A DNA stretch of 64,000 nt from JBBDWK01 sp040902885 (lineage in GTDB: Bacteria; Acidobacteriota; Terriglobia; Bryobacterales; Bryobacteraceae). A program made the position numbers and the translations under genes. Under the pieces are notes generated by a model. It saw nothing but the letters and a program-made list of their open reading frames with translations. It was not told where the DNA came from and did no database searches. The stretch spans positions 66,067 through 130,066 of the forward strand of contig JBBDWK010000052.1 of the NCBI GenBank assembly GCA_040902885.1, read 5' to 3'. Shown here piece by piece: positions 8,922-16,833 of the stretch (its first letter is position 1; each line of letters begins with the position of its first letter).

Positions 8922-10600
8922 CAGAGAATAAACAGCCCAGACGAGCAACCGTCCGTAGCGTACTGAAATGGTTCAATGCCGCACGCCGGGGTGCCAACGT
9001 TGTCGTTGAGATTGGAGAGGCGCTGAAACTAGCGGGCCTGGAGACGGAGCCGCCTTTCGCCCAAGCCGGAATCGATGAGCCGATTCGGTTCGTACTTCGG
9101 TCTCCCACCAAGGGTCCACTGCCTAACGCTTCGACAGCTCCCCCGGGGCAGGCGGAACAGCCTCCTTCCACATTGGCTCCCCAGGATGACGGTACGAAGC
9201 CTTCAATGAACGGTAATGATACTACACCCGATCTGACGTCCCCTGATTTCTTGGAACCTGAACTCGACGAAGTGCAATCTCCGACTAAAGTTGATGATCG
9301 GCCCGTTTCGAGCCAGCCGCACGATTGGACTCTCTCAACGTTGCGGGACAAGTTGGATCGCGGCCAGTTGGAGCTTCAGCCGCCTTACCAACGAGAGTAT
9401 GTCTGGAAGCTCCGTCCTGAACTTCCGTCACGGTTAATCGAATCTCTTCTACTAGAAATTCCGATACCCCCCATCTACTTCGGTAAGATTACGAGCGGGC
9501 GGCTTGAAGTCATCGACGGCCAGCAGCGGCTGACTACGATGATCAACTTCATTAGCAACAAGTTCCAGCTACAACGCCTGCAGAGGATGGGCAGTCTGAA
9601 CGGTAAGTCCTTCAAAGAGCTCTCGGATGAGCATCAGACCAAGATTCTGGACGCGCCTATCCGGAGCGTTGTGATCGATGCTGGCAGCAATACCGACCTT
9701 CGTTACGAAGTTTTCGAACGCCTCAACCGTGGTTCGATGGCTCTGAATGAGCAAGAACTTCGGAACTGTGTCTACCGTGGGCCGTTCAATGATCTGGTGG
9801 GCGAGCTCGAATGCGATCCCTACTGGCGCAAGATTAGAGGAACCACGGTTCCCGAGCCGAGATTTATCGAGCGGGAAATCATCTTACGGTTCTTCGCGTT
9901 CGTCAACCGGCTTCAGTTCTATGCTGGAAACCTGAAACGATTTCTGAACGAGTATATGGCGTCTTACGCGCCCCGCGATGCTGACCAGATTAAGATACAG
10001 GCCAATGTTTTTAGGCAGACAGTTCAGAACATCTACACTGTTTTCGGCCCGAACTCCGCGCGACTCTACAACATCGATCTCAAATCAAACAAGGGGGCTT
10101 GGGATACGAAGTTCTCGGTAGCGGCCCTGGATATACAGGTTGCTGCTCTCGTTGGCAAGTCACCCTCCAAAGTGCAAGCGGCGGCTGAGCAGATTCGAGA
10201 GCAATACTTGTATTGCCTTCTCTCGGATGCCGTGCTGCAATCCGCGATATCGAAGCAGACGGCTGGCACAATTCAGACCAAGTACCGCTGGATCGCGTTC
10301 AAGACGGTCGCCGAGCCGATCATCGATGGAACGATCCTGGAGCCCAGATTCTTTGACATCACGTTCAGGCGTAGACTATTCGATGAGTCGCCCGTATGCA
10401 AGATCTGTGGGAATCAGATCTGTGGGAATCAGATTCACTCCTTTGACGACAGCACGGTCGATCACGTACACCCGCACAGCAAGGGAGGGAAGACAGTTCC
10501 TGAAAACGGCCAAGTCGCTCACCGAAGCTGCAACGCGAGGAAAAACACGTTTCTGCCTAGTGATTCCACGGCTGCTAAGTCGATCTCGCGTGTTGTTTAG
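8876..10600 (+). CDS. DUF262 and HNH domain protein (GmrSD/defence-like)
   Basis: 574 residues. The N-terminal ~60 residues (ATVRSVLKWFNAARRGANVV) look like a small winged-helix module seen in front of various prokaryotic signalling and conflict proteins. A low-complexity linker (~75-135) follows, then the DUF262 domain (~145-400) with LQPPYQREYVWK and the nucleotide-binding signature IDGQQRLTT near residue 214. A C-terminal HNH/zinc-knuckle domain carries C508-x2-C511, then DHVHPHSKGG and HRSCNARK. This is the arrangement of GmrSD-type or BrxU-like DNA-targeting enzymes, so a phage-defence role is likely but inferred. The gene is AT-richer than its neighbours and sits alone between the two 512-bp repeats, with no integrase or transposase. 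A 15-bp tandem duplication disturbs the zinc knuckle. Confidence 0.85.
   Translation: MPQIPSRFVDIVQQLTENKQPRRATVRSVLKWFNAARRGANVVVEIGEALKLAGLETEPPFAQAGIDEPIRFVLRSPTKGPLPNASTAPPGQAEQPPSTLAPQDDGTKPSMNGNDTTPDLTSPDFLEPELDEVQSPTKVDDRPVSSQPHDWTLSTLRDKLDRGQLELQPPYQREYVWKLRPELPSRLIESLLLEIPIPPIYFGKITSGRLEVIDGQQRLTTMINFISNKFQLQRLQRMGSLNGKSFKELSDEHQTKILDAPIRSVVIDAGSNTDLRYEVFERLNRGSMALNEQELRNCVYRGPFNDLVGELECDPYWRKIRGTTVPEPRFIEREIILRFFAFVNRLQFYAGNLKRFLNEYMASYAPRDADQIKIQANVFRQTVQNIYTVFGPNSARLYNIDLKSNKGAWDTKFSVAALDIQVAALVGKSPSKVQAAAEQIREQYLYCLLSDAVLQSAISKQTAGTIQTKYRWIAFKTVAEPIIDGTILEPRFFDITFRRRLFDESPVCKICGNQICGNQIHSFDDSTVDHVHPHSKGGKTVPENGQVAHRSCNARKNTFLPSDSTAAKSISRVV
10402..10431 (+). repeat. 15-bp tandem duplication in the HNH zinc knuckle
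   Basis: The unit GATCTGTGGGAATCA occurs twice head to tail. At protein level it turns CKICGNQI into CKICGNQICGNQI (residues 508-520), adding a third cysteine and five residues just after the CxxC pair. It keeps the frame. Confidence 0.95.
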
Positions 10601-10649
10601 CTCGACTGTCAGTAACGTGAAATGGCCTTGAGCTGGGGTACGGAAACCA

Positions 10650-11161
10650 CGCCTCACAACCCATCTGCGCTATGCTTTCCCTCGTGATCGTAGACGTACA
10701 CAGTCATTACTGGGAGTATCCGGCGCATTTCTCCGAGGATTTCAAAATTCAGGCCAAACGCGCCCGGGGCGACGTGGAAGTGGACCTGACCGTCCGCTGG
10801 GACGAGTACGCCGCCAGCGCGGTGGACTGCGGCAAGACCGTCGTCTTCGGCGGCAAGGCCAAGCTCTCGGGCCTGTGGGTGCCCGACCGCGAGGTGGCAG
10901 CCTATGTTGGGGCGCATTCCGATAAGCTGATCGGTTTTCTGTCGCTCGATCCGACCCAGCCGGGATGGCAGGACGAGCTGGTGGAGGGCCACCAGGACCT
11001 GAAGATGAAGGGGATCAAGCTCCTCTCGATGTACGCGGGTTTCCATCCCAACGACCGGCGGTTCGACTACATCTGGGAGTACGCCACGCGGCACGGCCTG
11101 CCGGTGCTCCTCCACACCGGAACCACGTTCATCTCACAGGCCCCGCTCAATTGCACCTTGC
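10650..11161. repeat. Direct repeat, right copy (512 bp)
   Basis: Second copy of the segment at 8291-8802, about 98% identical. Here it continues without interruption into the rest of the amidohydrolase gene. The 49 bases between the DUF262 stop and this repeat hold no recognisable gene or strong terminator. Confidence 0.95.
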
Positions 11162-11532
11162 CCCGGCTGCTGGACGACGTCGCGACCCGGTACCCGGACG
11201 TCAAGATGATCCTCGCGCACCTCAGCCATCCGTACGAGGGAGAGTGCGTGGCCACCATCCGCAAACACCCCAACCTTTACGCGGACTGCTCCGCGCTGCA
11301 CTACCGGCCCTTCCAGTTGTACAACTCGCTGATGCTGGTTCAGGAGTATGGCGTGTGGAACAAGCTGCTGTTCGGAAGCGACTATCCGTTCACGACGGTA
11401 ACCGCAAGCGTGGACGGGATGCGCCGGTTGAACGATATGCTGAAGGGCACGCAACTGCCCCGGTTGAATATGGACCGGATGGAGGAGATGTTCTGCCGCG
11501 ACACCCTGAAGGTCCTGGGCATCAGTTATTGA
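10672..11532 (+). CDS. Amidohydrolase family protein (amidohydrolase_2)
   Basis: 286-residue TIM-barrel hydrolase of the amidohydrolase-2 group (ACMSD/2-pyrone-dicarboxylate lactonase type). Features are the N-terminal HxH (DVHSHY, H10 and H12), GLPVLLHTGTT with the barrel His, LAHLSHPYEGE (His pair) and LLFGSDYPF with the final metal-binding Asp. Length is normal. It lies just before the convergent IclR gene, whose 3' end it overlaps by 11 bp, so it flanks the catabolic cluster. The substrate is unknown; metal-dependent hydrolysis or decarboxylation of a carboxylic acid is the family expectation. Its promoter region has been replaced or separated from upstream DNA by the DUF262 insertion. 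Confidence 0.85.
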   Translation: MLSLVIVDVHSHYWEYPAHFSEDFKIQAKRARGDVEVDLTVRWDEYAASAVDCGKTVVFGGKAKLSGLWVPDREVAAYVGAHSDKLIGFLSLDPTQPGWQDELVEGHQDLKMKGIKLLSMYAGFHPNDRRFDYIWEYATRHGLPVLLHTGTTFISQAPLNCTLPRLLDDVATRYPDVKMILAHLSHPYEGECVATIRKHPNLYADCSALHYRPFQLYNSLMLVQEYGVWNKLLFGSDYPFTTVTASVDGMRRLNDMLKGTQLPRLNMDRMEEMFCRDTLKVLGISY

Positions 11533-12298
11533 TGTCGGGCAGAGGGGGCCGAGGGAATATGGCGGCAGCCACCTGCTTCAGCCGGTTGGCCAGCGAATCG
11601 ATGTCGGAGGCGGGGATTTGGATGGTGGTGCCCGTCACCGACAGCGCCGCGATGAAGCGGCCCGTGTGGTCCAGCACCGGAACCGCGACGCAGCGCACCG
11701 CCAGCTCTTCTTCCTCGTCGTCAATCGCATAGCCGATCCTGCGGACTTTGCCGACCTCGCGCTGCAGCATGCGGGGCGAGGTGATGGTATTCCGCGTGTG
11801 GCGGATGTAAACCTGCTTGGCTGCCAGCCGCTCCAGAGTTTCCGGGGGACCGAACGCAAGAATGACCTTTCCGACGCCCGTGCAGTGCAGATCCATGCGG
11901 CGCCCCACGTAAGTGTCGATCTTAATCAGGCCGGGAGCGTCCACCTTCTGAATGTAGACGCCCTGGTCGCCATCCGGCACGGCAAGGTGCGCGGGAAGCT
12001 GAAGTTGATCCACGAGGACGCGCATGTAAGGAAGGGCGACCTCGGAGACGCTGAGGTTCTTCATCATGCCCTGGCCGAGACCGTAGGCCTTCAGGCCCAG
12101 CGTGTAATTGCGAGTGTCGGGGCGCTTGTGGATATAGCCGAGACGCTCGAGCGTCAGAACAATCAAGTGAGTGGAGCTTTTCGGTATGTTGAGCTTGCGG
12201 CTGAGCTCGGAGATGTTGAGGCCGCGGCGCGAGCTGTCCAGACACTCCAGAATCGCAAGGGTGCGTGCCACGGCACTGGCGTGCAGGACCTCAGACAT
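11522..12298 (-). CDS. IclR family transcriptional regulator
   Basis: 258 residues. There is an N-terminal winged helix (residues ~6-66, with ARTLAILECLDSS and LNISELSRKLNIPKSSTHLI) and a C-terminal GAF-like effector domain (~75-250), including RCVAVPVLDHTGRFIAALSV typical of IclR proteins. It is divergent from the AstE/enolase/RraA operon. A palindrome (TTCA-N6-TGAA) lies 10 bp upstream of its start codon, a good place for autoregulation and control of the divergent operon. The likely ligand is a pathway intermediate; this is inferred from position. Confidence 0.92.
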   Translation of the reverse strand: MSEVLHASAVARTLAILECLDSSRRGLNISELSRKLNIPKSSTHLIVLTLERLGYIHKRPDTRNYTLGLKAYGLGQGMMKNLSVSEVALPYMRVLVDQLQLPAHLAVPDGDQGVYIQKVDAPGLIKIDTYVGRRMDLHCTGVGKVILAFGPPETLERLAAKQVYIRHTRNTITSPRMLQREVGKVRRIGYAIDDEEEELAVRCVAVPVLDHTGRFIAALSVTGTTIQIPASDIDSLANRLKQVAAAIFPRPPLPDINN

Positions 12299-12307
12299 GC
12301 TTCATTT

Positions 12308-12321
12308 TTCAGTATATTGAA
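12308..12321. promoter_or_regulatory. Putative IclR operator (TTCAGTATATTGAA)
   Basis: A 14-bp sequence with perfect 4-bp outer arms TTCA/TGAA around a 6-bp centre, in the 148-bp region between the iclR gene and the divergent operon. IclR-family operators are commonly short palindromes of this kind. A 12-of-14 match to its reverse complement lies at 25134-25147. Confidence 0.5.
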
Positions 12322-12446
12322 CGCCGCCCGGCGGGAAAGCAAGCGCCAATGAAGGTTCGTCCAGAATCCCGAACAAAATTCAGTCCCGCCGCTTGACCCG
12401 ATATGCTCGCCGTCCGTACCCTGTGGCTATTGCCTTCGCGAGAGTT

Positions 12447-13478
12447 ATGACCACTGTCGTCCACGATTTCGCCCAGATCGACTTTGACAAGCCGGGCAAG
12501 CAGCACTACCAGGTCGCCTTTCACCTGGACGGCGCGTGGGGCTACTCCCTTGTGCCGCTCACGGTGATCAACGGCGCGCGGGGCTCGAACGGAAACGGCG
12601 TCATATGTTTCGGAGGGACCCACGGCAACGAGTACGAAGGGCAGATTGCGGTGAAGCGGCTGTGCGCGGATCTGGACCCGGAACGGATGGCCGGGCGGGT
12701 GGTTCTGCTGCCGCAGTTGAGCGAGAGCGCCTGCGTGGCGAACCTGCGCTTTTCGCCGCTGGACGGTGTGAACATGAACCGTGCCTTTCCGGGCAATCCG
12801 CGCGGGAGCATCTCTTACCGGATCTCGCACTTCGTCAAGACCCGGATCTTTCCGCTCGGGCGAGTGGTTATCGACATCCATTCCGGGGGCAAAGAGGGTG
12901 CATTTCCCATCTGCACTTCGTTCCATCCGATTCCCGATGCCGCGCAGCGCGCCGAGATCGCGCGCGTCGCGCAGTTGTTCGACACGCCGTTCGTCTTCAT
13001 TTACGCGAGCGCCATGGCCTCGGGTTTGTTGACCGACGAAGCCGAAGCCGAGGGAAAAATCGCGGTGGGCGGCGAATTCGGCGGCGGCGAGACCACCAGC
13101 CGGTTCGGCGTACGCCACGCGTATGAGGGCGTTCTCAACGTGCTGCGGCATTACGGACTCCTGGAAGGCGCGGTAACCAGCATCCGGCCGGGCGGGTCTC
13201 CCGCTCCGAAACTGGTGCGGGCGGATCGGCTGGATCAGTACGCGCCCTGCCCGAGGGACGGGACCTGGGAGCCGGTGGCGGACCTGGGCGACGCCGTGGA
13301 GGCCGGGCAGTTGATCGGGCGGCTGCACGATTTCGCGGATCACGGCTCGGCGGCTTTGGAGATCCGGGCGCCTCGCGCCGGACGCCTGGCCATGATGCAC
13401 TTAAGCGCGCGGCCCGCGAAGGGGCAGACGCTCTATGTGCTCGCCGACGAGCTGTCCTGGGATGCGGCGGCCGGATGA
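12447..13478 (+). CDS. Succinylglutamate desuccinylase/aspartoacylase family protein
   Basis: 343 residues. It shows the zinc carboxypeptidase-like active site of the AstE/AspA family: FGGTHGNEYEGQ (zinc His and Glu), NMNRAFPGNP (Arg), VVIDIHSGG (second zinc His) and GGEFGGGE (catalytic Glu region). A C-terminal small beta domain (~280-343) resembles that of the DoeB/N-acyl diaminobutyrate deacetylase branch. I start at the ATG 12447, which has GAGAG just upstream; a TTG 54 bases earlier is possible. It is the first gene of the operon divergent from iclR and overlaps the next gene by 4 bp. The expected reaction is removal of an acyl group from an amide or amino acid derivative; the exact substrate is unknown. 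Confidence 0.87.
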   Translation: MTTVVHDFAQIDFDKPGKQHYQVAFHLDGAWGYSLVPLTVINGARGSNGNGVICFGGTHGNEYEGQIAVKRLCADLDPERMAGRVVLLPQLSESACVANLRFSPLDGVNMNRAFPGNPRGSISYRISHFVKTRIFPLGRVVIDIHSGGKEGAFPICTSFHPIPDAAQRAEIARVAQLFDTPFVFIYASAMASGLLTDEAEAEGKIAVGGEFGGGETTSRFGVRHAYEGVLNVLRHYGLLEGAVTSIRPGGSPAPKLVRADRLDQYAPCPRDGTWEPVADLGDAVEAGQLIGRLHDFADHGSAALEIRAPRAGRLAMMHLSARPAKGQTLYVLADELSWDAAAG

Positions 13479-14629
13479 AGATCGCGAAGGTCGAGCTGTT
13501 CGTGCTGAAGTCCCCCGGCCTGTATAACAATCCGGAGGCCTCGGAAGAACCGCTCGGCCCCACCTACATGGGAATCGTGAAGGTGTCCACGGACGCCGGG
13601 ATTTGCGGCTATTCCGACATGGAGACGTGCGCGAGCGTCGCGAAAGCTTGCGTGGACGCTCCGAAATGGAGCCAGGAGGAAGGCATGGAATGCTTCGACG
13701 GCCTGGCATCGCTTCTGATCGGGCAGAATCCGCTGGAGGTGGAGAGGCTGTGGTACCGGATGTACCGGGGCAGCATTTACTATGGGCGGCGGGGCGCCGC
13801 CATGCAGGCGATCTCGGCCATCGATATTGCGCTGTGGGACATTTGCGGGAAGTTTTACCAACAGCCGATACACATTATATTGGGCGGGAAGTGGCGCGAG
13901 AGGGTGCGGGCATACGCGAGCACGCTGTTCCGGCCCACGCCGGAGGCCATGAAGGAGGCGGTAAAGCAGTACGTGGACGAGGGCTTTACGGCGGTGAAGT
14001 TCGGCTGGGGAGTCTTCGGGAAGGACTCGCGGCGGGATGTAAAGCTGGTGGAGGCAGCGCGAGAGGCGCTCGGCGAAAGGCGCGATCTGCTGGTGGACAC
14101 GGGCTGGTTTGTGGAGAGGACGCCGAAGGAAGCCATTCAGGTGGTCAAGTCGCTCGAGCCGTTTCAGCCGTTTCTGGTGGAAGAGCTGCTGCATCCCGAG
14201 GATTACGATGGATACCGGCGGGTGGCGGCAGGCGTGGACACGCGCATTGCCTGCGGAGAGCAGGAGGCGACGGAGTGGGGCTTCCAGCAGCTCATCGAGC
14301 GCGGCGGCGTGGACGTCGTACAGCCGGACCTGACGCGTTGCGGCGGATTTACAGTGGCCCGCAAGATCGTACACATGGCCGAGCGGGCGAACCGGCTGGT
14401 GATCCCGCATTCGTGGTCGAGCGATCTGCTGACGGCGGCTTCGCTTCACTTGACCGCGTTCCAGCGCCGTGCGGAGTTCGTGGAGTTCAGCACTTCGCAA
14501 GGGCCGCTCAGCCGGATGCTGGTGAAGGAGCCGCTGCGAATGGAAGACGGGTACTTGCGAGTTCCGGAGGGACCGGGACTAGGGGTTGAGGTGAATGATA
14601 CAGCGATTGAACAATTCCGCGTCGAATAG
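13475..14629 (+). CDS. Mandelate racemase/muconate lactonizing enzyme family protein
   Basis: 384 residues of the enolase superfamily. The N-terminal capping domain spans ~1-125, followed by a TIM barrel with AVKFGWGVFGKD (the K-x-K position reads KFGWG here), LVDTGWFV (first metal Asp), FLVEELLHPEDYDGY (metal Glu), CGEQEATEWG (third metal Glu) and VIPHSWSSDLLT (catalytic His). These residues fit an acid-sugar dehydratase (galactonate/rhamnonate-dehydratase-like) better than a muconate cycloisomerase. It overlaps the AstE-like gene by 4 bp and the RraA-like gene by 35 bp, so it lies in a tight operon. A second, divergent member of the same superfamily occurs two genes later. Confidence 0.88.
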   Translation: MKIAKVELFVLKSPGLYNNPEASEEPLGPTYMGIVKVSTDAGICGYSDMETCASVAKACVDAPKWSQEEGMECFDGLASLLIGQNPLEVERLWYRMYRGSIYYGRRGAAMQAISAIDIALWDICGKFYQQPIHIILGGKWRERVRAYASTLFRPTPEAMKEAVKQYVDEGFTAVKFGWGVFGKDSRRDVKLVEAAREALGERRDLLVDTGWFVERTPKEAIQVVKSLEPFQPFLVEELLHPEDYDGYRRVAAGVDTRIACGEQEATEWGFQQLIERGGVDVVQPDLTRCGGFTVARKIVHMAERANRLVIPHSWSSDLLTAASLHLTAFQRRAEFVEFSTSQGPLSRMLVKEPLRMEDGYLRVPEGPGLGVEVNDTAIEQFRVE

Positions 14630-15302
14630 CGCTGCCCCGAAATCAAAGTGGGACATCGCCCTGTGCGAGTTCGTGGAGCGGCGCCTTTACACCGCCGTGG
14701 TGTCGGATTCGCTCGACCAGTTGGGCGCGCGCAATCAGGCCATGAGGGAGTATCTGCGGCCCATCCACGCGCAGGCGAAATTCGCCGGATGGGCGCGGAC
14801 CATTGCGTGCTCCGATGTCTACCATATTCCCGAAGAGCCGTATGCGGTGGAGATCGAGGCCGTTGACAGCCTGTTGCCGGGCGAAGTGGCAGTGGTGGGA
14901 ACCCAGAGATCCGCGAGAAACGCCCCCTGGGGAGAGCTTCTTTCCACGGCGGCGCTGGCGCGCGGGGCGCGGGGCGCGGTGGTAGACGGGCTGGTGCGCG
15001 ACGTGCGGAAGATCGAGGAGCTTGGATTCCCCGTGTTCGCGGCGGGCATTAAGCCGGTGGACTCGATGGGCCGCGGCGTGGTCACGTCCTACAACGTTCC
15101 GGTGGAGTGCGGCGAGGTGCTGGTGCATCCGGGAGATTTTGTGTTCGCCGATTCCGATGGCGTGGTGGTGACGCCGGCGGCCATGGTGAAGGAAGTGATC
15201 GATCTCGCGGCCGACAAGGTGCAACGCGAGGACAGCTCGCGGGCCGAACTGATGCAGGGCGCCTACCTGCGCGACGTCTTCAAGAAATACGGAGTGCTGT
15301 AA
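14595..15302 (+). CDS. RraA-like family protein (putative aldolase/oxaloacetate decarboxylase)
   Basis: 235 residues with the RraA/HMG-aldolase fold. VSDSLDQLGARN is followed by a central PWGELLSTAALARGARGAVVDGLVRD, containing the conserved G-x3-A and R-D motif that binds substrate and magnesium, and then GDFVFADSDGVVVTP. RraA-like enzymes in catabolic operons cleave 4-hydroxy-4-methyl-2-oxoglutarate-like or related 2-keto acids; RNase E inhibition is unlikely in this context. The start at 14595 gives a 35-bp overlap with the preceding gene. Its place between two enolase-superfamily genes suggests cleavage of a 2-keto-3-deoxy acid formed by a dehydratase. Confidence 0.87.
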   Translation: MIQRLNNSASNSAAPKSKWDIALCEFVERRLYTAVVSDSLDQLGARNQAMREYLRPIHAQAKFAGWARTIACSDVYHIPEEPYAVEIEAVDSLLPGEVAVVGTQRSARNAPWGELLSTAALARGARGAVVDGLVRDVRKIEELGFPVFAAGIKPVDSMGRGVVTSYNVPVECGEVLVHPGDFVFADSDGVVVTPAAMVKEVIDLAADKVQREDSSRAELMQGAYLRDVFKKYGVL

Positions 15303-15308
15303 GCCGCC

Positions 15309-16424
15309 GTGAAAATCTGCCGCATCGAAACCATCCCGGTAAGAGTGCCCATTCGGGCCGAGTTTCAGATTCGAGGCAGTCTGGGAGCGCACCTGGAGTC
15401 CCCGTTCGCAATTCTCAGGGTACACACGGACGAAGGGATCACCGGACTGGGAGAAGTCTCCTGCACACCGGTCTGGAGCGGCGAGGACTCGCTGACCGCG
15501 GCGCACGTAATCCAGGGTTTTCTCGAGCCAGCTTTGATTGGCGAAGATCCACGCGATATCGAGCGGCTCACCGCGAAGATGCGGCGGGCGGTGGCGGGGC
15601 ATCCGTTCACGAAATCCGGCATCGAGATCGCGCTGTGGGACATTCTGGGCAAGGCTTGCGGACTGCCGGTTTACCGTCTGTTGGGCGGGGCCATTCGCGA
15701 GCGGGCGCCCGTCAAAATGTCGGTGTCGGGAGCGGAGCCGCAGCGTGCGGCGGAGCTCGCCGAGTGGGCCATGAAGCAGGGGCTGAAGGCGCTCAAGGTG
15801 AAGGTAGGGATCGACCCCGACGGCGACCTGGCCAGGGTCAAAGCGGTGCGCGCCGCCGTGGGACCGAACTTCCGCATGGGCGTGGATGCCAACGGCGGCT
15901 GGAGCCCGCGTGTGGCGATTCAAACCATCCGCAGGCTGGCGGACGAGTGCCGGATCTATTTCGCGGAGCAGCCGGTGGCGCCTCTGGACATCCAGTGGAT
16001 GGCGGATGTCCGGCGCAACGTACCGGTGCCGGTGATGGCGGACGAAAGCTGCTATACGCTGCAGGACGCGATGGCGCTGGCCCGCGCGGGCGCGGCGGAC
16101 ATTCTATCCGTGTACGTCGGCAAGGGCGGCGGCATTGGCCCCGCGCGGAAGATGGCCGCGGTGGCGGAAGCCGCGGGACTCACCTGCACGGTGGGAAGCA
16201 ACCTGGAGCTGGGCGTCGCCAGCGCGGCCATGACGCACCTGGCGATGGCCACACCGGGCATAGGCGCCGAAGAGTTCCCCTGCGATATTCTCGGGCCGCT
16301 GGCTTATGAGCACGATCTGCTGGCCGAGCCGCTCGAATTCCGGGATGGGGCTATGAGAGCCTCGGATCGTCCTGGCCTGGGCGTCGAACTGGATGAGGCG
16401 ATGTTGGCGCGATACCGCGTGTAG
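15309..16424 (+). CDS. Enolase-superfamily enzyme (MR/MLE type)
   Basis: 371 residues with a GTG start, 6 bp after the RraA-like stop. The capping domain (~1-120) contains the GLGEVSCTPVWSGE loop. The barrel shows ALKVKVGIDPDGD (K-x-K acid/base lysines), GVDANGGW (metal Asp), YFAEQPV (metal Glu), VMADESCY (metal Glu) and LSVYVGKGGG (the opposite-face Lys). This K-x-K plus opposite Lys set is that of the muconate cycloisomerase/o-succinylbenzoate synthase/dipeptide epimerase subgroup, unlike the first paralogue in the operon, so the two are expected to do different reactions. Specificity is not deducible. Confidence 0.88.
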   Translation: MKICRIETIPVRVPIRAEFQIRGSLGAHLESPFAILRVHTDEGITGLGEVSCTPVWSGEDSLTAAHVIQGFLEPALIGEDPRDIERLTAKMRRAVAGHPFTKSGIEIALWDILGKACGLPVYRLLGGAIRERAPVKMSVSGAEPQRAAELAEWAMKQGLKALKVKVGIDPDGDLARVKAVRAAVGPNFRMGVDANGGWSPRVAIQTIRRLADECRIYFAEQPVAPLDIQWMADVRRNVPVPVMADESCYTLQDAMALARAGAADILSVYVGKGGGIGPARKMAAVAEAAGLTCTVGSNLELGVASAAMTHLAMATPGIGAEEFPCDILGPLAYEHDLLAEPLEFRDGAMRASDRPGLGVELDEAMLARYRV

Positions 16425-16470
16425 CGATTGTGGCCAACACGTTCAGGAGGCTCTGAGCGAGAATGGAAGC

Positions 16471-16794
16471 ATGGCCAGCCCGCAAGAAGTTGCGAAGCTG
16501 TTGTCATCGCTCTCCAGGGGCGAGAAGGCGCAGCTTTTGAAGTGGGTCGTGCAGGACCTGGACGACGATTTCCCCGGAATCGACTCGCGGCCCGACGTGT
16601 GCGGGGGTGAGCCCTGTATTGTCCGAACCCGAATACCCGTCTGGCTGCTGGAGCAGGCCCGGCGGCTAGGAACCAGCGAGAAGGCGTTGCTGGAGGCGTA
16701 CCCGACGTTGCGGGCCGAGGATCTTGCGAACGCCTGGGCTTTCGTACGTAGCCACCCAAGCCAGATCGAAGCGCAGATTCACCGGCCGGACTAA
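16471..16794 (+). CDS. DUF433 domain protein, unpaired
   Basis: 107 residues. The N-terminal half is a short helical leader (SPQEVAKLLSSLSRGEKAQL) and the C-terminal half is DUF433 (RPDVCGGEPCIVRTRIPVWL). Unlike the 8007-8213 copy, no DUF5615 or other toxin gene follows; the next gene is on the opposite strand. The start at 16471 avoids a long overlap with the preceding gene. It may be an orphan antitoxin or a stand-alone regulator. Confidence 0.8.
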   Translation: MASPQEVAKLLSSLSRGEKAQLLKWVVQDLDDDFPGIDSRPDVCGGEPCIVRTRIPVWLLEQARRLGTSEKALLEAYPTLRAEDLANAWAFVRSHPSQIEAQIHRPD

Positions 16795-16833
16795 TGACGC
16801 AGGCTCAGGCTCACAGAGCTGCCCGGCGCGGAA

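Noticed and set aside
8803..10649. Composite transposon or integron around DUF262
   Set aside because: No transposase, integrase, terminal inverted repeats or short target duplication; the flanking repeats are host-gene sequence.
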